Source: Cavia porcellus
Taxonomy: Eukaryota > Chordata > Mammalia > Rodentia > Caviidae
Length of the DNA stretch: 64,000 bases
Reading direction: 5' to 3'
Assembly: GCF_034190915.1 (NCBI RefSeq)
Contig: NW_026947500.1
Span: 20,582,501 to 20,646,500, forward strand
A program made the position numbers and the translations under genes. Of the stretch, positions 48,101 to 62,762 are shown piece by piece. The stretch's first letter is position 1. The number at the start of each line of letters is the position of its first letter. The notes beneath the pieces are model-generated. The model ran no database searches and was not told where the DNA came from. It was given only the letters and a program-made list of their open reading frames with translations.

Positions 48101-50899
48101 GCTTACATCTGTAAAACTTTATTGCAAGCCAGGTGTGGTGGTGCACTCCTGTAATCCCAGCACTAAGGAAGCTGAGGCAGGAGGATCCTTACAAGTTCAA
48201 GACCAGCCTGAGCTACAAAGTGAGCTCAAGGCCAGCCTGAACCACATAGTGAGACCCTGTCTCAAAAAGAAAAAAAAAAATCAGAGTAAAAGATAGTCAC
48301 GATGAATCCCCCTCAAGCTATTCCCTCCGGCTTCAAACACAGCGCTGCCATCATTCCTGACACCTCAGGAAGTGTTCTGGAGTCCTCGTGGATGTCTCTG
48401 TGAGGTGTGAAGAAAGACACAGTCACTGCAGCTCCCAAACGCCCTCGAACACACGGAAAGTCGGGCTCGGAAATATATGGCCACGGGGTCCTCGGCCACG
48501 TTCTTCAGCAGGTCTGCCGCCTGCCACTTCTTGCTGCTCCCTAAAGTCGCAATGACCATGGGAAGTAACTGAGCTGACTCAGGACCTTGAGGCCGCTGTC
48601 ACAGTGCAACTAAAGACACTCAAGAAGGAGGAAGTCCCCATCTGCTTCAGAAAGTGACAAGAATGAGATGCCAGGTGTATGCAGGGCATTAGTGGCAATG
48701 TGTCTTTCCCTCTGATGTTCTTTGTAAAATATGTCAATGCTCACTGTCATTCTGGATCACACCGCATGCAGGGTGTGTCGCACCAGCAGTAGGTGGGGTC
48801 TGTTACCGCAGAAGCTGAGTCGGACCTAGGCGGTCTTGGGTTTGGATGAGGTAACCAGAGAAGACAGGGAGGGGTCACGGCTGGCTTGCAGTTCTCACGG
48901 CAGGATCCAGTCTCTGAGCTGCTGGGTGAGGGGAAAGTGCAGATCTCCACCCCGCTGGCTCTTGGATAAAAGAGCTTTTGGAAACAGGCCTTACCCTTTC
49001 AACTCATTAGGGGATCCCTAAACATAAGCTGAATAAATTTTCTCAAACACCTACAGCATCTAAAGGGCATTCCTCACAATGAATCACACACTTCTAAACC
49101 ACTTTGTCAAAGTCTTCGCCTGACGGTAAGTCAAAGTGAGTCAGAAGGAGCCAGGAGAGAAGGGAGGCTGGGCACTGAAGGAGGGGGCACTCCCAACACA
49201 GCTCTGTCCCTTTTTAGCTACTTTCCCCACAGGATGTGCTCTGAGCGGCGTTTGTGGGAAACAGTTTCTCCAAGTGTTGCTGTGCGTTGTTTGTGCCTTG
49301 TTCTAGACAAGGGTGTGGCAGAGCTTCAGGGCACTGGTCTCAGCCCACAACAAGGACTGGGCAAGCAAAGGGGTCAGAAGAAAGTAAATAACAACCCTCC
49401 ACCCGCTCAGCGGACTAAGCACACGGATGACAATAACCCACCAATGGCTGCTGCTAACACATCCCTCCATGCTATGTCTTTGTGTCTGCTTTTTTGTGTT
49501 CTGTCTGTATCCAGCCCCAGAACAGAAGCTTCATGAAGGCCTGTGTCTTAGTGACTTTTCTCACTGCTGAGACAAAATACCCAATGCCAAATGTTAATGG
49601 AGGGAAGGTTTATTGAGCTCACACATTTTAGAGGTTTTGATCCATAATTGGCTGGTTCCAGGGCAGGCTGGCTTTGCAGAAAAACAAGAGTTCATGGTGG
49701 GCAGAAGACAGCAAAATCAACACCTGACCTTAACAGTCTTTCTGCCCTTTATACTCCCTCTGGGCTGCTGGGCCCAGTGCTGTGCCAAACCAATCAGTGA
49801 TCGGACCACATACCCTTAATCCTAGCACCACACACTCCAGATCCAGCCACGGCTGGAAAGCACCACCCCCATGATGGCATGGGGCTTTGGGGGACATCTA
49901 GACATAAGCCGTAACAGCCAGAGCTGCTGTCCAGTTGTTGGCTTCCTGACACGTAGCACGATGCCTAGCATACGGGACGGGACACGCTCAGTGGGTTTTT
50001 GCTGAAATGTGCCAAGCTCTCCTTTCAACTCCTTGATGGGTTGCTTCACTTCTTTCTCACAGTGACTCATGAGGTGGATAGTGTTTTAATCTCAGTTTAA
50101 AAATCAAAGGCTGAAATAACTGAGGAACAGGGAGGCTAAATAGCCTGTTCTAGGTCAACAGGTAATAAATAAGGAGACTAGAAGACCCCCAGGCATCCTG
50201 ACAGGCACCCCAAATCTTCACTTAAAATGCAAATTCACCAGCCAGGTGTGGTGGTGCACACCTGTCATCCCAGCAGTCTGGGAGGCTGAGGCAGGAAGCT
50301 CACAAGTTCAAATCTAATCTGAGAAATTTAACAACTTAGGGAGACTCTGTACAAAGTCCTGGGTTCAATGCCTGCTACTGCAAAAAATAACTTTTTAAAA
50401 TGCATAAAAAATGAATCAGAATCTTTGAGTCTAAATGAATTAACAAATCACATTAATTGAGATTCCTCCAACCTCCACTTCCTTGCATTCAATCAAGGAG
50501 GCATATTTCCTGTTATTGCCTTTACTTTATCGATGAGGAAACCGCAGAATAAAAAGGCTGAGAAGCCACTGAGGCAGGGCTGAGCTCAGGTGTGAATGCA
50601 GAGATCGAGCCACACACACACACTGGCCGCCTCTGAGCGCCTGCTTGTGATTGCAGCCTTGAAGTCTGCATTCTGGCTCCTGTATATGACGGATTAGGCA
50701 GTGTCCCTGGGCTGTGCTGGCTTCTGTCTGGAATACACAGTACATTTAGTGATGGGGGAAGAGGAATAATGTGTCAGCATGGGCTGCCACCCCAAAACAC
50801 TTCTAGACAGCATTTTCTACCACTGCAACAGGGAATGCTAAGGTCTCATGATAAAACAAGCGACACACAGGAGCACTGTAGATGTGTTGTGGAGCGTGC

Positions 50900-50941
<42 letters not shown>

Positions 50942-53900
50942 CTACTACAGATCAAACCAGGCCTTAGGCATGCTAACCAAACAATCACTGAGCCATAACT
51001 CCAGCTCCAATCTGTTATTTAGTTAGTGACTATTTGGCCCCAGGGCTCAAACCCAGGGCCTTTACACTGCATTCACCCTCAGCCCTTTTTGAAGTCTGCT
51101 CATTGAGAAAAGGGCTCGCCAGAACACAAAGTTGCCAGGCTGGCTCAAATTTTGACTCCTCCTGTTTCAGCCTTCACGAGGGCTAGGATTCCAGTTGTGC
51201 CACCCTTTCCAACTCCAAATCTATTATTTTTTAAGCAAACATCTAAGAACTTCTCAGGTCACAGATTTGTCATGTGCTAAGCAGAGACTGTTACACTTAG
51301 AGCCTTGCACAGTCCAGCTAAACTCTCCACCACTGAGCGCCAGCCCCAGCCCCCAAGGAAAACGTGCCTGTCCAAGGCAGTCAGTAACGCCGGTGAGCAG
51401 CTCACGGATGTTCTGTTTTGTCTGTGGAGAATAACAGTACGAATGACCGGTAACATTCACTGCGCTCAGCCATGCCGGAACCCGGCTGGAGCCGCTGGGA
51501 CCCCAGGGCTCCCACTCCCACAACAGATGTGTCACTTAGCAGCTTCATTCAGCTGCAGCCAGACGGAAAATGAAACCCAAGGATGGGACAGAGCTATTGT
51601 CAAAGCCACAAAGAAGTCACTGAGCAGAAACAGAGCAAGGTCTTACCCAGCTGCCACCACAGCACCGAGGACAATGGCGAAGACGCTGACCACGATGCCC
51701 AGGGAGTGCTGCTTCCTGCATGAGGAAACGGGGAGGGGGAATAAAAATACAGGTTTTGAAATGGACCGATGTGGCCTCAATAGCTCCATACCTAGAATCT
51801 AACTATGTGACACAGTCGCTAAAACTGAAAATCAGATCAAATTTGTTTCATAAGCCATTTTCACAATCTCATTACAAACTAATGTCTCTGTGCTCATCTG
51901 AGAGACACTAGGACCAAACCAGAAGAGGACTGGGCTCGGGGTCTGGTTTTATGGACCTTGGCGGAGCATGGAAAGGTTTAAAAAAAGTGAGGTTCAGGCG
52001 GAGGCTTCTGTCAGCAAGCTGCCAACTAAACTTCATCTTTATGTAACTGTCACAACACAATCCATAGCTGCCTTTCTCAATGTCACCTTTGTGAGAAATT
52101 TTTATAGCAGTAGTATGCAAGTTAATTTATTCTAATATCATAAGCACTGCATCAGAATCGCCTTCCTGGATAAGCCCCGCTGCGACCCCAAATGCACAGG
52201 GACCCTTTCCTTCTGCATGCCAAAACTGGTGTTTGTTCCATGGAGCTCAGCAAACAGATTTGTCTCTGTCTTGAGATGGTTGTTTCTCCTTTCATAATTC
52301 TATAACAAAAAAGTGGCTGGGGATTTAGCTCAACAGCTCATGTGCCTGCCTGCACATGCGAGATCATGAGTTTGATCCCCCGTAGCAAAAAAAAAAAAAG
52401 TATTATTTGTCTAATGTAAAGCGATACTTTTTAAAAATCCTTCATCAAGCCGGGGATTTAGCTCAGTGGCATAAGCGCCTGCCTTGCAAGCATGTGGTCG
52501 TGAGTTCAATCCCTGGTACAAAAAAAAAAAATCCTTCATCAAGCTTTAATGGATCAGGGGCTAGGGCTAGGGATTTCTTTGCAAGCACATGGTCATGAGT
52601 TTGATCCCCAGTACTGATTAAAAAAAAAAAAAAGTTTTAGTGGATCACAGAAGCAAGAAACTGACTTTAATTCAATAACTTTTGTCCTTGGGTAATTACA
52701 ACTAATAATTCAAATCGACTACCTGGAAAACCAGTTGGATGGCAAGAGTTCACTAGATAAAAAATAATGCAGGGGGGGCTGGGGATTTAGCTCAGTGGCA
52801 TAAGCGCCTGCCTTGCAAGGGTGTGGTCGTGAGTTCGATCCCTGGTGCCGGTAAAAATACAAAAAAAAAAAAAAAAATGCAGGGGTAGGAACACGAAGGT
52901 GATCAAAGAGAAAAGAAAATTCACCCGAGTATGACAGTCTCCAGGAGCAGAGTGAGCGGGATGGTAAACTTCCTGAGCACGGTGAACATCGGCAGGCTGT
53001 CAGGGAAAGATTGGAGCGGACGTCAGATGAGCCGCGATGGTTGGTCTTCTTGTTTGAATCTGTCTTGTGTTTTTTTCACTAAATCTGCTAATCTTCCAAA
53101 TTAAGAAATAAATCCTCACAATTATGGTCTGTTGATTTTCAACAAGGGTATGATATAGCAGGGAAAGAAGAGTCCTTTCAACAAATGGTGCTGAGACACC
53201 TGAACATCCGCATGGAAAGAGACTCAAAGCCAAGTCTAGTGGTGCACACCTATCATCCCAGCATTCTGGGAGGCTGAGGCAGGAGAATCACAAGTTCACG
53301 TTCAGCCCAGGCACCTTAATGATTTAATGATATCCTGTCTCAAAATTTAAAGGGGGGGCAAAGAGGTAGATGATTGCAAAGGCCCTTGGTTCAATCCATG
53401 GTACAGTGCAGTGCAGTACAGAAAGAAAAAAATAAGGAGCAAGCTGAACTCCTACCTCACACCATATATAAAAAACTGACTTGAATTATTTCAAGAACCA
53501 AAATGTAGGAACTATAAACTCTATATAAACTGTAAAACTCTTAGAAGAAAGTAGAGGAATACATCTTCATGACCTTGGGTCAGTCTTCTCAGATATAACC
53601 CTGTAAGTGCAGTCAACAAAAGAGAAATTAGATAAACTGGACTTCATCGGAATTAAAAAGCTGTCTAAATGGATACATAAAATGAGATATACAGGGGCAG
53701 TGGAGTATCAGCCAGCCTTAAAAAGGAATGAAGTTCCGATACAATGCACATGATGAACCAAGAAAATGTCATGCTACATGAATAAGCCAGACCAAAAAAT
53801 AAATAAATAAATACAAATGCAAAAGGTTCCCATGGTATGAATCATTCAGAGTAGGCAAGCTTGCAGAGACAGAAAGTAGACAGAGATTACGGGAGGTATG

Positions 53901-56900
53901 GGGTAAGGGGAGCAACGATTTATTGTTTAATTGATGCAGAGTTTCTGCCTGGAATGATAAAAAAATTCTGGAAGTGGATTATGGTGACAGCTACACACCA
54001 TTGTGAATACACTTAATGCAGGTGAATCGCACACTTAAAATGGCTACGATAGTAGGTTTATGTGATGCATATTTCACCTAAAGTATTAATTTTTAAAGAT
54101 TTAAAACTTTAGTGTTTTAAAAGAGCTTGGTACAGTGGTGCATGCCTGTACCCCCAGCACTTGTGATGCTGAGGCAGGAGGATTGCTGTGAGTTCCAGGG
54201 CAGTCTGGACTACACAGTGAGATTCTGTGTCAAAAAAAAAAAAAAAAGAAACAAAGAAAGAAACAAAAGGAAGAAAGAAAGGGAATTAAAATAAAAAGAA
54301 ACTCCAAAACTGAACTGAACTTTGTAAATCATACATTTTTTCTAGGATAAAAGCACATATAACTCAGTAATAATTAACAACCTTACTTAAAACAGGCAAA
54401 GAGTCTGAACAGACGTTTCTCTGAAGAAGATACAGAAGGGAGCATGGCCGTATGCTCAAGATCATTCGTCAGCAGGAAAACAGAAATCAAAACCACAACG
54501 AGACACCCCTTCATCACCACTAGAGTGACTGTAACAGGAATAAGTCTGGCAGGGAGGCAGAGGAGGTGCAACCCTGGTTGGAATGCAAAATGGCGCTGGC
54601 ACTTTAGAAAACAGTTACTGCAGCTCTTTAAAGTGCTACACGGTGCCAAGCATACACAATTGTAATCCTAGCACTCAAGACGCTGAAGCAGGAGGATCTC
54701 TGCGAGTTCAAGACCAGCCTGGGTTACAAAGTGAGCTCAAGGCCAGCCTGACCTGCATAGTGAGACCCTGTCTCAAAAAAGACAAATAATAAATAAGTAA
54801 ATAAAGTGCTACATGGGGAACCACCAGATGACCTAGTGACTCTCCTAAGATTATACCCAATCAGGGTCAATCCTATCCTTTCAACTTATCAGGCCAAAAT
54901 CCAAAGTCTTTCTTTCACACCCTGAAAGTTATTCATCTTGATGCTGTTTCCTTCATTCAAAATCTAGTCTGTGTTCAGACCGTGGCCTCCAGGTATCATG
55001 TAACACTGAATGTAACCAGGAGAGAAATAGAAGGGAACGTGCAAGGTGACCCATCATGCTACAGAAAGCAAGAAAGTCACCAGAGACTACTGGGGCCACA
55101 AAATTCAACCCAGAAGAATTCCCAGTGGCCTGGCATGGGCTGGTTTGAACAGCCAAAAAAATAGCTTTATAAAGAACGGGAACATCATATTAGCAAAACA
55201 GATCAGTGGAAGAAATGGCCCAGGAACAGAGCCACAGAAATACAGTCAACTGATCTTTGACAAACAGGCAAAGGCAAGTCAATGGAGAAAGACAGACCTT
55301 GCAACAATGGTGCCCAAACAAATGGATACCCACAGGTCAAAAATTGAAATCATACCTTCCACAAAATTAACCCAAAAGGGATCAGAAACTGACACGTGAG
55401 AAGGAAGCTATAACCTTCTGGATGATAATAGAAGAAACTCTAGGTGGCCTTGGGTTTGGTGAGGAGTTTCAAATATGAAATCAAAAGCACAAACCACAAA
55501 AGAGAAAAATTAATCATGGAGCTTCGTTAAGAACCTCAGGGCTGGGGATTTAGCTCAGCAGCATAGGTGCCTGCCTGGCAATCTCAAGGTTGTGAGTTCA
55601 ATTCCCAGTTCAAAAAAAGAAAAAAACTTCTGCTCTGTGAAAGTCAGTCTATGTTGAGGCATAAATATAAGAAAAAGTCAACTTTTTGTATTTTTGAGAC
55701 AGGGTCTCACTGTGCAGTTCAGGCTGGCCTTGAGCTCACTTTGTAGCCCAGGCCAGTCTTGAACTTGCAACAATCCTCCTGCTTCAGCCTCCCGAGTACT
55801 GGGATTATAGGCATGTACCACCATGCCCCATGAAAAAGAAAAATTTTTAACTTTCCTAAAAACATCATCAAATTTAACTCAGAGTAACAGCTTTTTTTTT
55901 TTTTTTTTTTTTTTTTTTGGTCTTTTTTGAGATAGGGTTTCACTCTGCAGTTCAGATTGGTCTTGAACTCACAGCAATCCTCCTACCTCAGCCTCCTGAG
56001 TGCTGTAATTACAAGTGTATGCCACCACACCTGGCCTCAGTTTACTTTCCCAAATTACAAACTATAACCACCTTCACCACATAGCCCAAGCCATATTTTG
56101 GAAAACCAATTGTAGTCCTTGAGCTGATGGAAGCCAAGGGTGAGCAACCTCCCACCAACCACCATGCTTCACTGTACCTTAATTTACTGGTGCTTGATAA
56201 TCCACTTAAGTGGTTCCCAACATAGAGGAGGGGTAGAGGAAACAGCTTCAGTTGAAAAGAAAAGAAAGAAAATTTGGTTAGATCTCCAAAAACGCATTCT
56301 TCTCCACACGGTAAAAATGGTGACACCTGCATCCCATCGATAACCAGAGCATTTGCATTCCTTTGCCTGCAGTGACTGAATTTTCCAGAATCCAAAATTC
56401 ATGCACAAGTTTCCCCAAATGACCCGAATAGGTAGGTGTCCTAGGACATCTAATACCCAGGGAGGGGTGAGGAAGACAACTGTAAAGACCTAACACCTGG
56501 ACCCTGCCCGCATCGTACAGTATGGACAGGGACCACTGGGGAGCGGGAACTGAGCCCAGCTGAGTCGGGGCGTGGAGAGAGGGTACTTACACAGCCTCCA
56601 GGCAGAGCCACAGAGGACTGCAGAGAGGCGGCAGGCTTCCTTCTGTGCCTGCCTGCACTCTTTGGGAGAAAGGAAAACACAATCCTCTCATTACTGGAAC
56701 ATCACAGGGTTTGTGGTCATTTTAACAAGCTGCAGGGCTGGGACAGAGCACTTGCCTTGCATGCACAGGTCCTGAGTTCAATTCTCAGTACCACCAAAAA
56801 AGAAAGAAAGAAAAAAAACTCACCAAAAAGCTGTGTACACTGGGCACGTACCTTTGGAGTTTGTTTCAGAGGCCCACAGTGATGACTGATCTACTACTAC

Positions 56901-59900
56901 ATCAAACAATGTAAGAGCCAAACTTGAATTAGGTTCATTGAACTCTAAGCTTCCGAATTATTTTCCATCAAAACAAACCATTCCAAGTATATTGGTGAAA
57001 CAAACAAAAATGTAAGGTCTTCTTCATAAGAAAAAAATAGGGGGCTGGGGATTTAGCTCAGCGGCATAAGCGCCTGCCTTGCAAGCAGGCAGTCATGAGT
57101 TCAATCCCCGGTACCAATAAAAAGGAAAAAGACAAAAAAAAAAAAAAAAGAAAAAAATAGAATCCTTTGTTAAGATAACTTGGAGCTTTTAAAATTGTAT
57201 AATAATCCATTGCTATCATAGTGACTTCGACATTTCTTTTTCCATTAAAAAGTAGCTGGGCATGGTAGAAAATGCCTGTATCTAGCATTCAGGAGGCTGA
57301 GGCAAGAGAATCATCACAAATTCAAGGCCAGCTGTTAAGATTTGTGTCTGGATGTCCCCCCAAGCCTCACACAGTCCTGGGAGCAGCCTTTTAGGGACAG
57401 CTGGATCTAGAGTTTGTGATTGGCTCATTGTCTAGTGCTGGAATTGGGGATGTGAGCGCTACATTTATACGTAGCCTACATATAATATAAGGGAGGGAAA
57501 AGGCTTGCTCTGCCCCCTTTGCTCTTGTGGCTTTTGTTGTCTTTCTCTGCCCCCATGAACAGCTGCCCCTCTGCCATGTGCCACATGCCTTGGAGCCTGC
57601 TGTTATGAACTGAACCTCTAAAAACTGTGGGCTAAATAAACCTATCACCCTTTAACTTTGGGTGTCAAGTATTTTGTCTCAGCAATGAAAGAAAAGTAAT
57701 CAAGACATCAGCTCAGATTACACAGTGAGTTCAAGACCAGTCTAAATTATATGGTGAGACTCTGACTCCAAAAAAAAAAAAGTCAGGTAGAGAAGTGAAA
57801 AAAAATCAATAAGTTATATCATGTCCAGAACAAATTCTCTATAATGAATGTGATCATTATGTATATCTAAACTGTACCAGTAAGATCTGAGTAGAGGAAA
57901 ATAAAAGAGAAGATAACAAACCCAGGCCTTGGCCTTTTACTAGTGACTAGTTACTGGTTAACAGCCTACAAATGACACAACAATAATACAATTTAGGTAT
58001 TAAGAGCTTTGAAAGATTTGCATATAGCCCGGAATGATGGTGCATGAGTGTAACCCCAGCACTGAGGGAGGCTGAGGCAGGAGAACTGCAAGTTCAAGTC
58101 CTACGGGGGCAGCTGAGGAGACTCTGTCTCAAAATAAAAAGTGCAGAGGCGGTAGCCTGAGCACCCCTGGCTTTGATCCCTAGAATAATAATAATGATAA
58201 CTTTTTTTAAAGGTTTGGATATCAAAAAGGATGAGTTGCCCTCATTTTTCTATATAATTCAAAATAAAAATAATATTGACTTCCAGTTTGGGCAAGCAGT
58301 GCAGCAGATGATTTGCAGAACAACTTAAAAATGCTAGTTAAATACTTTAAACCTTCATCAAAGCATGATGCCAAAAGAATCTTCTGCCTAAAGAAGGGAA
58401 AACAGGGCCAGGCATGGTGTCACATACCTATAATCCCAGCGCTCAGGAGACTGAGGCAGGAGGGCCACTTCAAGTCTGAGGCCAGCCTGAGCTACAACAT
58501 GAACTGCATAGCGTGGCCCTGCCTCAAAAAGCTAAACAACAAAACAGAAGAAGAAGGGAAAACAAACAGAAGCCCAGAGAGAAACAATGGCAGCTTGAAG
58601 ACAGCAGAATTCTACCTTCAAATTTCAGCCAAACTGGAACGCTACCCCCAAAATACCTTTCAGAAACAAAAGTAAAATCTGAAATTTTTCTCAGATGTTA
58701 AAGGGCAAAATTACAGCAGATCTAATTTCCTATGTCCTCATCAGCTTTGACCCTAGAATAGGGCAGCAGTCTGGAAGATGGCTTGTAATGCTTTTACCCA
58801 GTGATATGGGCAGGTTCTGCAGGAAAAGGAAGTGAGGCACAGAGAGAGACAGACGGGCTGGGGGGTCACAGCTCCCAACTGTCAGATCTGGACTGCAGGC
58901 TGCTTGGGATTGGCTAAGGCTCAGTGAGGAGAGAGGGTGGCGATCTGTTTACACAGCCAGTTAGAATACAGCTCACTGCCTGAATGGAGAAACCTCTGGC
59001 CAAACTTGAACCATGTATGGCAGCTGCTTTAAGCCAAACTTAATTCAACTTATCACAGAGAGAAACTATGGGAATCCATCACAGCAGAACACAGGAAGTG
59101 TGAGATGCAAAAAGGAAAGAAATGCAAAGGAAATGGCAAATAAGTAAGCATGTATCTAAACATAAAATAAATAAATATAGACTGAGATTTAATAAAGGTA
59201 GACTCTTAAGGTGCTTGATGACAAAAGCATAGAGTTAGGAGAGGTACAGAGAATTAAGGGATACCTTTACTCATCAGCTTTGGAATTTGATAATTTAATT
59301 ATGCCTGTTGTGATTTCCAATATAATACTGAAAGCATTGAGCCAGAAAAGATTCACTCACCTCATATTCTTAAACGTTTTAATTCACCAGGAAGGGTTAG
59401 CAACTTAAACTTTTAAGCATCTAGTGACAGCACCTCAAATATATAGATAAAGCAAAAAACCAAAGCACAATCAAAACCTGACAAACACACCAAAAGAAAA
59501 AGACAAACCCACAATCAAGGGTGACAGGTGCCTCCCATTCCCCATGCTTCTCTTTCACCCAGAAGAATCTTTATTCCTTCTCAAAACTGGGGGAGCTCAT
59601 TTACTATTGTAGTTAAAACGAAGCAGCTAGGCATGGTGGCACATGCCTGTAATCCCAGCACGAGGGAGACTGAGGCAGGAGGATCACAAGCTCAAACCCA
59701 ACCTGAGCAGTTTAGCAACTTATCATGCCAGGTCTCAGGACGGAAAAATAAAAGGGCTGGGGATGTAGCTCACTGAGAAGGCCCTGGGTTCAATCTCCAA
59801 TCTCCAACATTAGAAGAAAAAAGAAAGAGACAGAGAGAAGCTATGCAGCTTCCAAGACTAAATTATAAACAATGCCATTGTGACCTTGCTGTCCAGAACA

Positions 59901-60017
59901 TTGATCCTTAAAAACTCTGACTAGGGGGCTGAGGATTTAGCGGCATAAGCACCTGTCTTGCAAGCAGGCAGTCGTGAGTTCGATCCCCGGTACCGATAAA
60001 AAGGAAAAAGACACACA

Positions 60018-60052
<35 letters not shown>

Positions 60053-62726
60053 AAACTCTGACTAAAAAAAAAATCAGCCCAAAAGAAAAACAGACAAAAG
60101 CCTTTGAGAGCTACTTCACAGAGAAGGCTATCCGACTGGAGACTCAGGAAGCAAACGGTCCTAGCTGGAAGACATGTCATCTTACTGCTGAGAAACAGAG
60201 TGGGGAGATTTAAAAATGAAAAACTGCTCAACCTCGTAAGGAAGCTGGGAAATGACAAAGGCCAAAAGATGTCACTCTACACCCAGCAGATCGGTAGGTT
60301 GTTTTTGTTTTGTTTTGTTTTTTGTCTTTCCGAGGCAGGGTCTGGCTGTGCAGTTCAGGCTGGCCTTGAGCTCACTTTGTAGCCCAGGCTGGTCTCGAAC
60401 TTGCCATGGTCCTCCTGCCTCAGTCTCCCCAGTGCTGGGATTACAGGCGTGTGTCACCACACCTGGCATTTATAAGCACACTTTAATATGAGTAGCAAAC
60501 CAAGGAACAGTCAGAATGAGAGGTAACCAGAATCCTGCACTTTCATCCCAAGAATGAAGTGAAAAACAGAAGAGTGTGCTGCTATTTACCAATGCCGAGG
60601 ACACGTGGATGGTAGGAGCAGCAGCTCCACCCCTGGTGAACACCCCAGATGGCGTGTGCATGCACACGCGTGTGCGTTCACATGCTAAAGCTCACACAGA
60701 GTGTCACACTTCAGTGGGACCGCATTGGGAGAGAGGACTTTTAAAGAGGTAACTAAGACTGAGGTCAGCAGGGCAGGCCTCAGGCTATCAGCACTGGTGT
60801 CCTTCTAACACAAGGAAAATACCCTAGGAGTATGGAGAACGCGCACACACATGCAACACACACACACGCACAAATGGGAACAGCTATGAAGGGACAGAGG
60901 GGAGACCTTCTGCAAGCCAGCCCACTGGCTCCCTGGCTGGCACATTTCTGTGGCTTTGGCCACTCTGTGGGTGCTACTGTGTGACAGCAGCCAGGGCTAA
61001 GCCACGGGCACTGAGACCTAAGTGTGTTCAGAGAAGTAATTTTTATTTTTCTACCTAAACTAGAAACAACCCATCCCACCCTGAAGAACACAGAAGTAAT
61101 CTGTGGTCTACATCTACAAAGAAAAAGAAAACCTGGGTAAATGTAGCCATTAGAATATTATTATTTTTTTCCAAATCCGTTTTATTTCAAAGAGAAAAAG
61201 AAAAAAACAAACAAGCTTTCAAAAGAAGTCAATCAGGGGTAACAACAGTACATACACTGCGCATTGTCACCCCCAAATCATTCACCCAGAGCACAAGACA
61301 TCTGCGTTCAATTGTCTGAACAATACCAGCACAAAGTTTTCTCTTCGGTAAACTCAGAGACATCAGTAGCATAACTACCTTAACTACGTTTTAGGGTCTG
61401 GGATTTAGCTCAGTGGCATAAGCACCTGCCTGGCAAGCACAAGGTTGTGAGTTTGATCCTGGTACCAAAAAAAAAAAACCACCAATTTTTTTATAGACAT
61501 ATACACACATAGGTATATATGTTGTTTCTTTCAGCTTCTCACAGTTATTGTAACAACAAGAATAATGGGAGAGAAAGACTCTGTAATCCTGTTTCATGAC
61601 CTACATAATCATTTAAAGGTTAATAATTCATTCAACTGTACAATCAGGCATGATGTCTTTTTGTCGATACGTATTTCACAATTTTGAAATTCTTTCTTTT
61701 TTAGGGGGTAGTTTTTGGGGCAAGATCTTACTATGCAATTCAGGCCGGCCTTGTACTTCGGAGCCTAGGCTGGCCTCTATCTTACAGTGATCCTCCTGCC
61801 TCAGCCTCTTCAGGGCTGGGAAATTACAGGCATGAGCCACACATTTGAAATTCTTAAATTATGTTAACATGTCTAAAAATTATACTATATAAGAGAAGTG
61901 TCACAGACCAACAACAGTTTGCTATCTTCCCATGATGGTTAGATAGATGACTTTTATATACTTCATCTTGTCTTGTTTCTTTCTGGGGCTGTCCCCATCA
62001 GTAGGGAAGAAGCCAGTGCAAAAGGCACCAGCATTTTCCCTTGTATCTAGGTGTCCCAAAGCTTCACAAGAGGGGCTTTTCAGAGGCTGCTGGACCTAGA
62101 GTGTGGGATGTTAGGACCAAGGAAGAGTCATCGCTACATCGCTCTGCTGATTGGTTGAACATAGTTGTGGGAATTACAGGAAGACCCTCGGGGGTGAGGG
62201 CTACCTGCCCAGGACAGAATAAAAGGGACAGAAAAAGAGCTGCTGGGCTCACTCATTGTCGCTGGCTGCTTTGCTGCCTGCTCCTGCCCTGCCATGGGCT
62301 GTTTCTCCCCTGGGACGCCCCTCTGCCATGTCGCTCTGCCTTGGAGCCAGCCAACTATGAACTGAAACCTCTGCAGACTGTGAGCCAAGCCATCCTTCCC
62401 TCCTTTCATTTTGGGTGTCCAGTACATTGTCTCACCAGTGAGAAAAGTAATTAGGACACCAGACATTAGAGACAAACAGGAAAGAAATCATGTGACACCC
62501 TCACTCTCAAAATTCGTGTGCAGTTAAAACTCCCTAAACCCAAGGGCCATCATAATCCCTTATTATGTCATCTGCAATACGGGAATTGCTCTAAGAATTC
62601 AACGGCCACTCCCACATCAGACAGCCAGCAGCTGTTCATAAAAGTTGATTCCAGGGCCAGGGATTTAGCTCAATGGCATAAGCGCCTGCCTGGCAAGCAC
62701 CTGCTTGTGAGTTTGATCCCTGGTAC

Positions 62727-62762
<36 letters not shown>

